Under the pieces are notes generated by a model that saw nothing but the letters and a program-made list of their open reading frames with translations, was not told the DNA's origin and searched no databases. From Tatumella punctata (GTDB lineage: Bacteria > Pseudomonadota > Gammaproteobacteria > Enterobacterales > Enterobacteriaceae): a stretch of 64,000 bases of DNA. Position numbers and translations under genes: made by a program. Each line of letters begins with the position of its first letter. Within the stretch, counting starts at the first letter, position 1. The DNA lies in contig NZ_BAAAFW010000094.1 in the NCBI RefSeq assembly GCF_039523735.1, positions 1 to 64,000 on the forward strand, written 5' to 3'. This document shows, one piece after another, positions 26,447 to 34,515 of the stretch.

Positions 26447-26845
26447 TCAGGGCGTATCATCCGGCGTCTGGCGTTCAAAATTGTCGCGGTTTTGCTGTAT
26501 TCGCTGAACATTGTCTTCCAGCCAGTCAGCAAGACCAACCACCTTCTGTTCCGCTTCATGTCCGAGCGGCGTCAGCCAGTACTCAACATGCGGGGGGACC
26601 ACATCATAAGCTTTACGGGTAATAAAACCATCCTGCTCCATATTACGTAAAGTCTGCGCCAGCATACGTTCACTGACCCCGCCAATTTTTCTGCGCAATT
26701 CACTAAAACGTAATACATCCTGTTTAAGTGCCAGCAATACCAGCACACTCCAGCGGCTGGTTATCCTTTTCAGCATATCCCGGGAAGGGCAATTCGAATT
26801 CAGTAATTCACCACGCATATATTTCTGATGCAGGTTGTTTGACAT
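26447..26845 (-). CDS. ytfH: HxlR-family regulator YtfH-like
   Basis: 132 residues with the HxlR winged helix: NCPSRDMLKRITSRWSVLVLLAL, LRFSELRRKIGGVSERMLAQ, LRNMEQDGFITRKAYDVVPP, VEYWLTPLGHE. Cys19 is the conserved N-terminal cysteine of quinone/electrophile-sensing members. It is divergent from qorB, the same arrangement as ytfH/ytfG of E. coli, so it probably represses qorB and itself through the palindrome between them. Confidence 0.85.
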   Translation of the reverse strand: MSNNLHQKYMRGELLNSNCPSRDMLKRITSRWSVLVLLALKQDVLRFSELRRKIGGVSERMLAQTLRNMEQDGFITRKAYDVVPPHVEYWLTPLGHEAEQKVVGLADWLEDNVQRIQQNRDNFERQTPDDTP

Positions 26846-26864
26846 TTTCCAGACTAACCTTTTT

Positions 26865-26876
26865 GTAAGTACTTAC
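26865..26876. promoter_or_regulatory. probable YtfH operator between ytfH and qorB
   Basis: GTAAGTACTTAC is a perfect 12-base palindrome; a further half copy AGTAAGCTTA follows at about 26880-26889. Located centrally in the 95-base divergent gap, a fitting site for an HxlR repressor. Confidence 0.55.
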
Positions 26877-26940
26877 TAAAAGTAAGCTTAGCTTTTATAG
26901 TACCCATATGTCGCCGTATTTATTAAAAAGAGAGGCTATT

Positions 26941-27792
26941 ATGATCGCTATTACCGGAGCTACCGGCCAGCTGGGCCGGAAAGTTATCCACCAGCTACTG
27001 AAAACACTGCCTGCCAGTGAACTGATTGCCCTGGTACGGGATCCTGCGGCCGCTGCGCCACAGTTACCGGCCGGTATCACCCTGCGTGAAGCAGATTACA
27101 ACCGCGCGGAAACTCTGGCACCGGCATTAAAAGGCGCGGAAAAACTGCTGTTTATCTCTTCCAGCGAAATAGGTCAGCGTGAAGTTCAGCACGGGGCGGT
27201 GATTGATGCAGCAAAACAGGCCGGAGTAAAATTTATCGCCTATACCAGCCTGCTGCATGCCGATAGTTCTCCTCTGGGGCTGGCGGCAGAGCACCGGGCG
27301 ACAGAAGCGCTTCTCGCCCGCTCGGGGATCGATTACGCCCTGCTACGCAACGGCTGGTATAGCGAGAACTATGCAGCCAGTATTGCCCCCGCCCTCAGCC
27401 ATCACGCCTTTATTGGTGCTGCCGGTGAAGGAAAAATATCTTCAGCTTCACGCCAGGATTATGCCGAGGCTGCCGCGAAGGTTATTACTGACGATAATCA
27501 GGCAGGAAAAGTCTATGAGCTGGCCGGTGATGAGAGCTGGACGCTGCAACAGTTCAGTGCAGAAATTGCCCGTCAGAGTGGTGTGGCCGTAGAGTATGTG
27601 AACCTGACGGCGGATGCGTTTGCGGCGGCACTGAAACAAGCCGGCCTGCCGGATGCACTGGCTGATCTGCTGGCTGATTCTGATGCCGGGGCCGCGCAGG
27701 GTGGTCTGTTTGATGACAGTCATACACTGAGCACGCTGATTGGCCGTCCTGCCACGCCTTTCCGGCAGACCATTAGCGACACCCTGAAATAA
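26941..27792 (+). CDS. qorB: NAD(P)H:quinone oxidoreductase 2 (NmrA-like)
   Basis: 283 residues (286 in E. coli QorB/YtfG). Atypical short-chain dehydrogenase: MIAITGATGQLGRKVIHQLL gives the nucleotide loop GATGQLG at 6-12, followed by IALVRDPAAA, LLFISSSEIGQREVQH near 74, FIAYTSLLHAD near 99 and YALLRNGWYSENY near 132. It reduces quinones with NADPH, probably in the cytosol. The ATG follows AGAGG. Regulated with ytfH through the divergent promoter. Confidence 0.9.
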   Translation: MIAITGATGQLGRKVIHQLLKTLPASELIALVRDPAAAAPQLPAGITLREADYNRAETLAPALKGAEKLLFISSSEIGQREVQHGAVIDAAKQAGVKFIAYTSLLHADSSPLGLAAEHRATEALLARSGIDYALLRNGWYSENYAASIAPALSHHAFIGAAGEGKISSASRQDYAEAAAKVITDDNQAGKVYELAGDESWTLQQFSAEIARQSGVAVEYVNLTADAFAAALKQAGLPDALADLLADSDAGAAQGGLFDDSHTLSTLIGRPATPFRQTISDTLK

Positions 27793-27803
27793 CCACCACC
27801 CTC

Positions 27804-27833
27804 AAAAAAAACCGCCCTGTATCAGCAGGGCGG
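27804..27833. terminator. bidirectional terminator between qorB and the LEA-like gene
   Basis: CCGCCCTG and CAGGGCGG form an 8-base-pair stem with a 6-base loop. On the minus strand seven T follow; on the plus strand GGTTTC follows. It ends both converging genes, with the minus side stronger. Confidence 0.8.
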
Positions 27834-27874
27834 GGTTTCAGCGCAATATTCAGTCTCTGTCTCTGACAGGCGAA

Positions 27875-28312
27875 TTAATTGCCGGTTTTCTCTGCGATTG
27901 ATTTTTTGGCATCTGCCGCAGCATCTTTGGTTTTATTCCATGCTTTGGTTGCGCCTTCTTCGGTACTATTGACGGCTTTATGAGTCGTCTCTTTGGTTTT
28001 ATTCCAGCCTTTCTCAGTACCTTCTTTAGTGTGATTCCAGGCCTTTTGAGATTTTTCTTTCAGGGCATCGCTTTTGCTGTTGCCGCCATTTTTCAGTTTA
28101 TTAACCGTCTGCTGGTTTTTTTCCTGCAGGCGGTGTTCTGCTTTGTGGGCAGCTTCAGTGGTACGGTTGGTTGCCTGCTCTGCCGTCTCAGACGTTTTGT
28201 TCTTCAGTTGCTGCGTCTGCTCCTGCAGTTGCTGGCTGGTTGTTTCTGCAAATACATGCGCTGTGAAGAAAGTCATAGAAATTGCTACAGCAGTTAATGT
28301 CTTTTTCATCAT
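27875..28312 (-). CDS. periplasmic LEA-like protein with 11-residue repeats
   Basis: 145 residues from the first of two ATGs behind AAGGA. Residues 1-22 form a signal peptide ending HVFA; the mature part is almost all polar and lacks cysteine. Five consecutive 11-residue units cover residues 90-144: KAWNHTKEGTE, KGWNKTKETTH, KAVNSTEEGAT, KAWNKTKDAAA, DAKKSIAEKTG. This periodicity is that of LEA group 3/4 proteins, which fold into amphipathic helices on drying or crowding. Residues 23-80 are Gln/Thr/Lys-rich. A stress-protective, periplasmic role is inferred; I do not recognise a named orthologue. Confidence 0.7.
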   Translation of the reverse strand: MMKKTLTAVAISMTFFTAHVFAETTSQQLQEQTQQLKNKTSETAEQATNRTTEAAHKAEHRLQEKNQQTVNKLKNGGNSKSDALKEKSQKAWNHTKEGTEKGWNKTKETTHKAVNSTEEGATKAWNKTKDAAADAKKSIAEKTGN

Positions 28313-28599
28313 GGTTTTCCTTGTTTTTGCTTGTGAATTAAACCTAGCAGCCAATAATCTCTCTGGCAAGGCATCCACTTACAATACGGAATTCTCTTAC
28401 ACATTAAGCCGATAAATAGCTATTAATCTGGCTTTTTATCAATTTTTGTCAAAAACAGTCAATTGTTCTCCACAGATACCGACAGGCACTGACGGATAAA
28501 CTGGCGACCCGCGATGCCGCGAATCCCCGATAACTAATAACATCAACTTATCTTTATCCGTCCTGAGGAGAATTTTTGCCGTACCAACAAAAGATGCAT

Positions 28600-28613
28600 T
28601 TGATTTGCATCAA
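28600..28613 (+). promoter_or_regulatory. FNR box of the nirB promoter
   Basis: TTGAT-TTGC-ATCAA, a perfect match to the FNR consensus. A -10-like TAGAGT (28636-28641) lies at the distance expected if the box is centred near -41.5, the class II activating position, so nirB should be induced without oxygen. No convincing NarL/NarP 7-2-7 site was seen nearby. Confidence 0.8.
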
Positions 28614-28670
28614 TGTGCTGTTTGCGGTGCCGTCGTAGAGTCAGCGTTCAATAATTGCGGTGAGGCCATA

Positions 28671-31214
28671 ATGAGTAATATCAGACTCTGTGTGATTGGT
28701 AACGGGATGGTGGGCCATCGGTTTATTGAAGAGTTAATCGACAAAAATCCCGCCGGTAATTTTGAGATAACGGTTTTCTGTGAAGAACCCCGCGTAGCTT
28801 ATGACCGTGTTCACCTCTCCTCTTATTTCTCACACCACACAGCAGAAGATTTATCACTGGTTCGTGAAGGCTTTTATCAGAAATACCAGATCAGAGTACT
28901 GATCGGAGAGAGGGCCTTAACTGTCGACCGGCAGCGCAGAGAAGTCAGTTCCGGTCAGGGGCGTATTGTCGGTTATGACAAACTGATTATCGCCACCGGC
29001 TCACGACCATGGATCCCGCCGATTAAAGGCAGTGATACCCCTGATTGTTTTGTTTACCGGACCATAGAAGATCTTAACGCCATCGAAGCCTGTGCATTAC
29101 GCAGCAAGCGTGGTGCCGTTATCGGTGGCGGGCTGCTTGGCCTTGAGGCCGCCGGGGCCTTAAAAAACCTCGGGACCGAAACCCATGTTATAGAATTCGC
29201 GCCAGTACTGATGGCGGAACAGATTGATCCTATGGGCGGCGAGCTGTTACGTAAAAAGATAGAACGGCTCGGCGTGACAGTGCATACGGGTAAAAATACC
29301 CGACAGATTGTCCAGCAGGGAGAGCAGGCACGAAAAACCCTGTTGTTTGCTGATGACACTCAGCTGGAAGTCGATTTTATTGTATTTTCTACCGGCATCC
29401 GTCCTCAGGACAGTCTTGCAAGACAATGCGGGCTGGCTGTCGCCGAAAAAGGCGGTATCCTGATTAATGACCACTGCCAGACCAGTGATCCTGATATTTA
29501 TGCCATCGGTGAATGTGCCTGCTGGAATACACATGTCTACGGGCTGGTAGCCCCCGGTTATAAAATGGCACGGGTGGCTGCTGAGCATTTAACCGGTCAT
29601 CCGGCGGTCTTCAGTGGTGCGGATATGAGTGCCAAACTGAAATTACTCGGCGTGGATGTTGGCGGGATCGGCGATGCGCACGGCAGAACAGTGGGCAGCC
29701 AGAGTTTTGTCTATCTTGATGAGATAAAAGAAGTCTATAAACGGCTGATTGTCAGCGAAGACTGCCGCCATTTACTGGGTGCTGTGCTGGTCGGAGATAC
29801 CTCCGACTACAGTAATTTGTTACAACTGATGCTGAATGATATCGAACTGCCGGAGAACCCCGGTCAGTTGATCCTTCCGCCGGCCACTGGCGGAGATACT
29901 CCGGCGATGGGCGTTGATAAATTGCCCGACAGCGCACAAATCTGCTCCTGTTTCGATGTTACCAAAGGTGCCCTGATTAAAGCCATTGAACAGGGTTGCC
30001 ATACGGTCGCGGCGCTGAAAGCCGCCACCAAAGCAGGTACCGGCTGCGGAGGCTGTGTCCCGCTGCTAACCCGGGTATTGAATAGCGAACTGTCACGCCA
30101 GGGTATTGAAATTAATAATCACCTGTGCGAACACTTCCCCTACTCCCGCCAGGAGTTATTTCATTTGATTCGGGTCGGTCAGATAACCACTTTTGACGGC
30201 TTGCTGAGCAAGTATGGTCGCGGTTACGGCTGTGAGGTATGTAAACCCGTGATTGCCAGCCTGCTGGCTTCCGCCTGGAATGACTATATTCTGCAACCAG
30301 AGTTAGTTCCGTTACAGGACTCCAACGATAATTTCCTCGCAAATATACAGAAAGATGGCACTTATTCTGTTATCCCGCGGACTGCAGGCGGAGAAATCAC
30401 ACCACGGCAATTACAGGCTCTGGGCGATATTGCCAGTGAGTTCAGGTTATATACCAAAATTACCGGTTCACAGCGTATCGCCCTGTTCGGGGTGCAGCAA
30501 GACGATTTGCCGGCGATCTGGACACAGCTGATCGCCGCAGGCTTCGAAAGTGGCCATGCTTATGCCAAAGCGCTGCGTATGGCGAAAACCTGTGTCGGTA
30601 GCCGCTGGTGCCGTTTCGGTGTCGGTGACAGTACCTCGCTCGGTGTGATGCTGGAGAACCGTTATAAAGGCATTCGTACCCCGCATAAAATGAAATTCGG
30701 GGTATCTGGCTGTACCCGTGAATGTGCAGAGGCCCAGAGTAAAGATGTCGGCGTTATTGCCACCGAAAAAGGATGGAACCTGTATGTGTGCGGTAATGGC
30801 GGGATGAAACCACGCCATGCCGATTTACTGGCCGCCGACCTGGATCAACAGACACTGGTCCGCTATATCGACCGGTTTATGATGTTCTATCTGCGTACTG
30901 CCGATAAATTGCAACGTACCTCGGTCTGGCTGGAAAACCTGCAGGGCGGGATCGGCTATCTGAAAAAAGTAATTATTAATGATGAACTGAATATTGCTGA
31001 GCAGTCTGAGGCGGATCTGCAGTTACTGAGAGACCGTTTCAACTGTGAATGGAAAGAAACACTGCGCCGGCCAGAGGCACAGCTACGTTTCCATCACTTC
31101 GTCAACAGTGCCCGGCGGGACATGCTGGTACAAATGGTGCCGGAGGGACAACAGCATCGGCCAGCGACTGTCAGTGAACGTATTCCCGTTGTTATTCAGG
31201 AGGAACAGCCATGA
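28671..31214 (+). CDS. nirB: NADH-dependent nitrite reductase, large subunit
   Basis: 847 residues, identical in length to E. coli NirB. Reduces nitrite to ammonium in the cytosol with NADH. Domains in order: FAD/NADH oxidoreductase (CVIGNGMVGHRF near 6, IYAIGECACWNTH near 280), BFD-type [2Fe-2S] domain (ICSCFDVTKGALIKA near 424, GTGCGGCVPLL near 453), sulfite/nitrite reductase half (YKGIRTPHKMKFGVSGCTRE) with siroheme-[4Fe-4S] ligands CVGSRWC and CTREC. Start chosen at the ATG behind TGAGG. Overlaps nirD by 4 bases and has an FNR box upstream. Confidence 0.97.
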   Translation: MSNIRLCVIGNGMVGHRFIEELIDKNPAGNFEITVFCEEPRVAYDRVHLSSYFSHHTAEDLSLVREGFYQKYQIRVLIGERALTVDRQRREVSSGQGRIVGYDKLIIATGSRPWIPPIKGSDTPDCFVYRTIEDLNAIEACALRSKRGAVIGGGLLGLEAAGALKNLGTETHVIEFAPVLMAEQIDPMGGELLRKKIERLGVTVHTGKNTRQIVQQGEQARKTLLFADDTQLEVDFIVFSTGIRPQDSLARQCGLAVAEKGGILINDHCQTSDPDIYAIGECACWNTHVYGLVAPGYKMARVAAEHLTGHPAVFSGADMSAKLKLLGVDVGGIGDAHGRTVGSQSFVYLDEIKEVYKRLIVSEDCRHLLGAVLVGDTSDYSNLLQLMLNDIELPENPGQLILPPATGGDTPAMGVDKLPDSAQICSCFDVTKGALIKAIEQGCHTVAALKAATKAGTGCGGCVPLLTRVLNSELSRQGIEINNHLCEHFPYSRQELFHLIRVGQITTFDGLLSKYGRGYGCEVCKPVIASLLASAWNDYILQPELVPLQDSNDNFLANIQKDGTYSVIPRTAGGEITPRQLQALGDIASEFRLYTKITGSQRIALFGVQQDDLPAIWTQLIAAGFESGHAYAKALRMAKTCVGSRWCRFGVGDSTSLGVMLENRYKGIRTPHKMKFGVSGCTRECAEAQSKDVGVIATEKGWNLYVCGNGGMKPRHADLLAADLDQQTLVRYIDRFMMFYLRTADKLQRTSVWLENLQGGIGYLKKVIINDELNIAEQSEADLQLLRDRFNCEWKETLRRPEAQLRFHHFVNSARRDMLVQMVPEGQQHRPATVSERIPVVIQEEQP

Positions 31215-31576
31215 GTTGCTGGACTAACATATGTCAGCTGGATGATATCCTGCCGGCGACCGGAGTCTGTGCACTGTTAAATGACCAGCAAATTGCCCTG
31301 TTCCGTCCCTCAGCAGACCCGCAGGTCTTTGCTATCAGTAATATCGACCCTTTTTTCGGGGCCAGTGTACTGAGCAGAGGGATTATCGCAGAGTATGAAA
31401 GGGAGTTATGGGTCGCCAGTCCGCTGAAAAAACAGCATTTTCGTCTGCGGGATGGCTGGTGTCTGGAAGATGAAAATTACTCAGTGGCAGCCTACCCTGT
31501 CAGAGTTGAACAGGGGGTCGTCCAGTTACAGCCTTGTGGCACCGTGGCAGCCGGCCACGGAGTACTGGCCGGGTAA
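31211..31576 (+). CDS. nirD: nitrite reductase (NADH), small subunit
   Basis: 121 residues, Rieske-like fold without cluster ligands as in other NirD: SCWTNICQLDDILPATGVCA, QQIALFRPSADPQVFAISNI, GIIAEYERELWVASPLKKQH and LRDGWCLEDENYSVAAYPVR. It associates with NirB. The ATGA overlap shows coupled translation. Directly followed (6 bases) by a short cysG; no nirC lies in between as it does in E. coli. Confidence 0.93.
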   Translation: MSCWTNICQLDDILPATGVCALLNDQQIALFRPSADPQVFAISNIDPFFGASVLSRGIIAEYERELWVASPLKKQHFRLRDGWCLEDENYSVAAYPVRVEQGVVQLQPCGTVAAGHGVLAG

Positions 31577-31582
31577 CGGGCG

Positions 31583-32710
31583 ATGCACCTTTCCCTGGTA
31601 TGCCATCTCCGCCAGCGTCTCTGCCTGGTCGCCGGAGGAAATCACCTCGCAGAAACCAGAGTGCATCAGTTACTGCAGGCCGGTGCGGATATTTTAGTCT
31701 GTGCCTCTGAGCTTACTCCCGGGCTGTCGGCTCTGGCAGAGCAACAGCAGATCCGTTGGAATCAGGGCCGTTATCACTCCGGTCTGCTTAAGGGCTGCTG
31801 GCTGGTGGTCGCGACCACCAGCGATCAAACACTGAATAACCAAATCAGCCGCGAAACCAATAGCGCGCAGATATTCTGCGAAATCAGCCAGCAACAGGGA
31901 TCATCCGCCGTCCTGCAGACAACGGCAACGGTACTTCCGCCGGAAATGAATATACCGTCACCGGGGGCCGGAGAAGTTGCCCTGGTCGGTGCCGGCCCCG
32001 GAGATGCCGGATTACTGACACTTAAAGCCCTGTCCTGTCTGCAACAGGCTGATGTGGTACTGGCTGACCGCCTGGTTTCTGACGATATCTGGGCATTAAT
32101 CTGCCCGGCGACAGAATATATCAGTGTCGGAAAACAGTGTGGCCGGCATTCCACTACCCAGCAACAGATCAATCAGTTACTGATCTCGCAGGCGCAGTCA
32201 GGAAAGCGCGTCGTGCGGTTAAAAGGCGGTGACCCGCTGATTTTTGGCCGTGGCGGAGAAGAACTCGAGGCTCTGGCTGCTGCGGGGATCCGTTTTTCGG
32301 TAGTCCCCGGCATCACCGCAGCCAGCGGATGCGCCGCATATGCCGGGATTCCCCTAACCCATCGTGATTATGCTGACAGCCTCCGCCTGATTACCGGCCA
32401 TACAAAACATGCCGCCAGTCCGCCGTTCCTGTCGGGTATTTCGCCGTCGCAGACCACTGTTTTTTATATGGGATTACAACAGGCCGGTGATATTTATCAG
32501 CAACTGACCGCAGCCGGAGTCAGTGATCAGACGCCGGTTGCCGTCATCGGGAAGGGCACCCGCAGAGAGCAAAAGGTCAGTGTCGGGATCCTCCATGAGT
32601 TACAACAATTATGTAAAGATGCAGCCAGCCCGGCACTTATTATTGTCGGCGAGGTTGTCCGTTTACAGCATTCACTTAACTGGTTTTCTGCCGGGCAGAA
32701 TTTAATTTAA
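31583..32710 (+). CDS. cysG: shortened siroheme synthase: uroporphyrinogen-III methyltransferase with reduced CysG-B domain
   Basis: 375 residues against 457 in E. coli CysG. The C-terminal methyltransferase (SUMT) is intact: VALVGAGPGDAGLLTLKAL near 130, VVLADRLVSDDI, VVRLKGGDPLIFGRGGEELE near 210, VVPGITAASGCAAYAG and LPLTHRDYA-type segment near 260. The N-terminal dehydrogenase/ferrochelatase region is degenerate: the nucleotide loop reads VAGGNHLAETR rather than VGGGDVAERK, the catalytic Asp after the Rossmann part (NVVD in E. coli) is absent, and roughly 90 residues of the central dimerisation and helical part, including the conserved SSGG serine, are missing. Probably supplies precorrin-2 for nitrite reductase; another complete enzyme would be needed for oxidation and iron insertion. 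Confidence 0.85.
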   Translation: MHLSLVCHLRQRLCLVAGGNHLAETRVHQLLQAGADILVCASELTPGLSALAEQQQIRWNQGRYHSGLLKGCWLVVATTSDQTLNNQISRETNSAQIFCEISQQQGSSAVLQTTATVLPPEMNIPSPGAGEVALVGAGPGDAGLLTLKALSCLQQADVVLADRLVSDDIWALICPATEYISVGKQCGRHSTTQQQINQLLISQAQSGKRVVRLKGGDPLIFGRGGEELEALAAAGIRFSVVPGITAASGCAAYAGIPLTHRDYADSLRLITGHTKHAASPPFLSGISPSQTTVFYMGLQQAGDIYQQLTAAGVSDQTPVAVIGKGTRREQKVSVGILHELQQLCKDAASPALIIVGEVVRLQHSLNWFSAGQNLI

Positions 32711-32857
32711 ATTAACAAACAAAATAACATATTAATTTAATTAAACATTTACTCTTTAAATTTATTTCCTGCCAATACGTTACTCAATAGTGAACAGTAA
32801 ATAGTGAATAAAGTCGTAAAAAAATATATTTATTCACTGATGGTTCCTGAACAAAAC

Positions 32858-32900
32858 CTGTCCGGGATCAATCAGTACCTGCTGAAAGTCAGGATAAAAT
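32858..32900 (+). promoter_or_regulatory. narK promoter: FNR-like box and -10
   Basis: CTGTC-CGGG-ATCAA (32858-32871) has one perfect and one weak FNR half-site; TAAAAT at 32895-32900 lies at the spacing expected for a class II FNR promoter. The 330-base cysG-narK gap is AT-rich and otherwise holds no gene. Confidence 0.45.
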
Positions 32901-32946
32901 CCGTCATGTAATAAAAGCGATAACAAAATATATCCTCAGATAACAA

Positions 32947-32961
32947 TGATAATTATTAACT
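32947..32961. promoter_or_regulatory. Fur-like box in the narK leader
   Basis: TGATAATTATTAACT matches TGATAATNATTATCA at 12 of 14 fixed positions. In an AT-rich region chance similarity is possible. It lies downstream of the proposed narK -10, where it would repress. Confidence 0.3.
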
Positions 32962-33040
32962 ACTTATATTTAAACCATTAATTAACTCGGTCATTACCTG
33001 AAACCGGTAATTTCATCCACCTTCAACACTGGACCTGGCT

Positions 33041-34429
33041 ATGTCGTTAACCAACCAACGTTCCGGGCTTTTACAGCAATGGGAACCTGAAAACCCTCAG
33101 TTCTGGGAGCAGTACGGAAAGAAAATAGCGCAACGTAACCTGTGGATTTCGGTCTTTGCCTTATTACTTTCTTTCTGTGTCTGGATGTTATTCAGTGCGG
33201 TATCCATTAATCTGAATAAAGCCGGTTTTAATTTTACTACTGACCAGCTTTTCATGTTAACAGCACTGCCTGCATTATCCGGGGCCATTCTGCGGGTACC
33301 CTACTCTTTTATGGTGCCATTAATCGGTGGACGTAAATGGACCGCAATTTCCACCATCATCCTGGTGATCCCCTGCATCTGGTTAGGATTGGCTGTGCAG
33401 GATACGACTACCGGTTATTCAACCTTTATTGTTATCTCTCTGCTGTGCGGCTTTGCCGGGGCTAACTTTGCGTCGAGCATGGGCAACATCAGTTTTTTCT
33501 TCCCGAAAACCCGTCAGGGCAGCGCGCTGGGGATTAATGGCGGGCTTGGTAACCTGGGTGTCAGTGTTATGCAGCTGGTCGCGCCGCTGGTTCTGGTTGT
33601 ACCGTTATTCAGCCTGCTCGGTACCCACGGAGTACAGCAGGCTGACGGTAGTGTCCTTTTTCTGGCGAATGCGGCCCTGTTCTGGGTCCCGCTGTTGATC
33701 CTCGCAACCCTCGCCGCATGGTTCGGGATGAATGATGTTCCGGGTACTCAGATGTCGGTACGGCAGCAATTACCGGTACTGAAACGCGGTCATATGTGGT
33801 TGCTCAGCCTGTTATATCTGACCACCTTTGGTTCTTTTATTGGCTTCTCTGCGGGGTTTGCCATGCTGGCAAAAACCCAGTTCCCGGGGATTGATATCCT
33901 GAAACTGGCATTTTTTGGCCCCTTTATCGGTGCCCTGGCCCGTTCCTTCGGCGGGATGATTTCCGATAAGTTTGGTGGTGTACGGGTAACACTGATCAAT
34001 TATGTTTTTATGGTTATATTCTGCGGCTTACTGTTCCTTACCCTGCCAGACACTACCCCGGGCTCAGGCAATTTCACGGCTTTCTACGCTGTATTTATGG
34101 GGTTGTTCCTGACCGCCGGACTAGGCAGTGGTTCCACTTTCCAGATGATTGCGGTGATCTTCCGTCAGCTGACTATCAGCAAATCGCTCAAAGAAGGTGC
34201 CAGTCAGCCAGAAGCACAACAGATGGCCGTGACTGAAACTGCCTCCGCGCTGGGCTTTATCTCTGCGATTGGTGCCTTTGGCGGGTTCTTTATTCCCAAG
34301 GCGTTCGGCACCTCCCTGGACCTGACTGGCTCTCCGGTAGGGGCAATGAAAATCTTTCTGGTCTTTTACATTATCTGTCTGCTGGTTACCGGACTGGTAT
34401 ACGGCCGTAAAAAACCGGCGAAAGGATAA
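33041..34429 (+). CDS. narK: nitrate/nitrite antiporter NarK
   Basis: 462 residues, NarK/NasA branch of MFS with 12 membrane segments. N-terminus WEPENPQFWEQYGKKIAQRN is as in E. coli NarK. The substrate arginine is in LSGAILRVPYSFMVPLIGG near 80, and both nitrate-signature glycine motifs are seen: GFAGANFASSMGNISFFFP near 140 and GLGSGSTFQMIAVIFRQ near 366. Imports nitrate and exports nitrite across the inner membrane. Colinear with narGHJI, 86 bases upstream of narG. Confidence 0.95.
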   Translation: MSLTNQRSGLLQQWEPENPQFWEQYGKKIAQRNLWISVFALLLSFCVWMLFSAVSINLNKAGFNFTTDQLFMLTALPALSGAILRVPYSFMVPLIGGRKWTAISTIILVIPCIWLGLAVQDTTTGYSTFIVISLLCGFAGANFASSMGNISFFFPKTRQGSALGINGGLGNLGVSVMQLVAPLVLVVPLFSLLGTHGVQQADGSVLFLANAALFWVPLLILATLAAWFGMNDVPGTQMSVRQQLPVLKRGHMWLLSLLYLTTFGSFIGFSAGFAMLAKTQFPGIDILKLAFFGPFIGALARSFGGMISDKFGGVRVTLINYVFMVIFCGLLFLTLPDTTPGSGNFTAFYAVFMGLFLTAGLGSGSTFQMIAVIFRQLTISKSLKEGASQPEAQQMAVTETASALGFISAIGAFGGFFIPKAFGTSLDLTGSPVGAMKIFLVFYIICLLVTGLVYGRKKPAKG

Positions 34430-34484
34430 TTGCGGAGCTCCGGCCTGCCGCCAGATCAACCACCGAATACCTGACAGAGTGATG

Positions 34485-34503
34485 GCAGAAATACGGTTTC
34501 TGC
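34485..34503 (+). other. hairpin in the narK-narG gap
   Basis: GCAGAAA and TTTCTGC form a 7-base-pair stem with a 5-base loop, ending just 5 bases before the GGAG ribosome site of narG. It may stabilise or modulate translation; no T-run, so not a terminator. Confidence 0.4.
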
Positions 34504-34515
34504 ACGGAGAAAAAA

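Noticed and set aside
28450..28599. NarL/NarP binding sites upstream of nirB
   Set aside because: Only isolated TACC-like heptamers; no 7-2-7 inverted pair.
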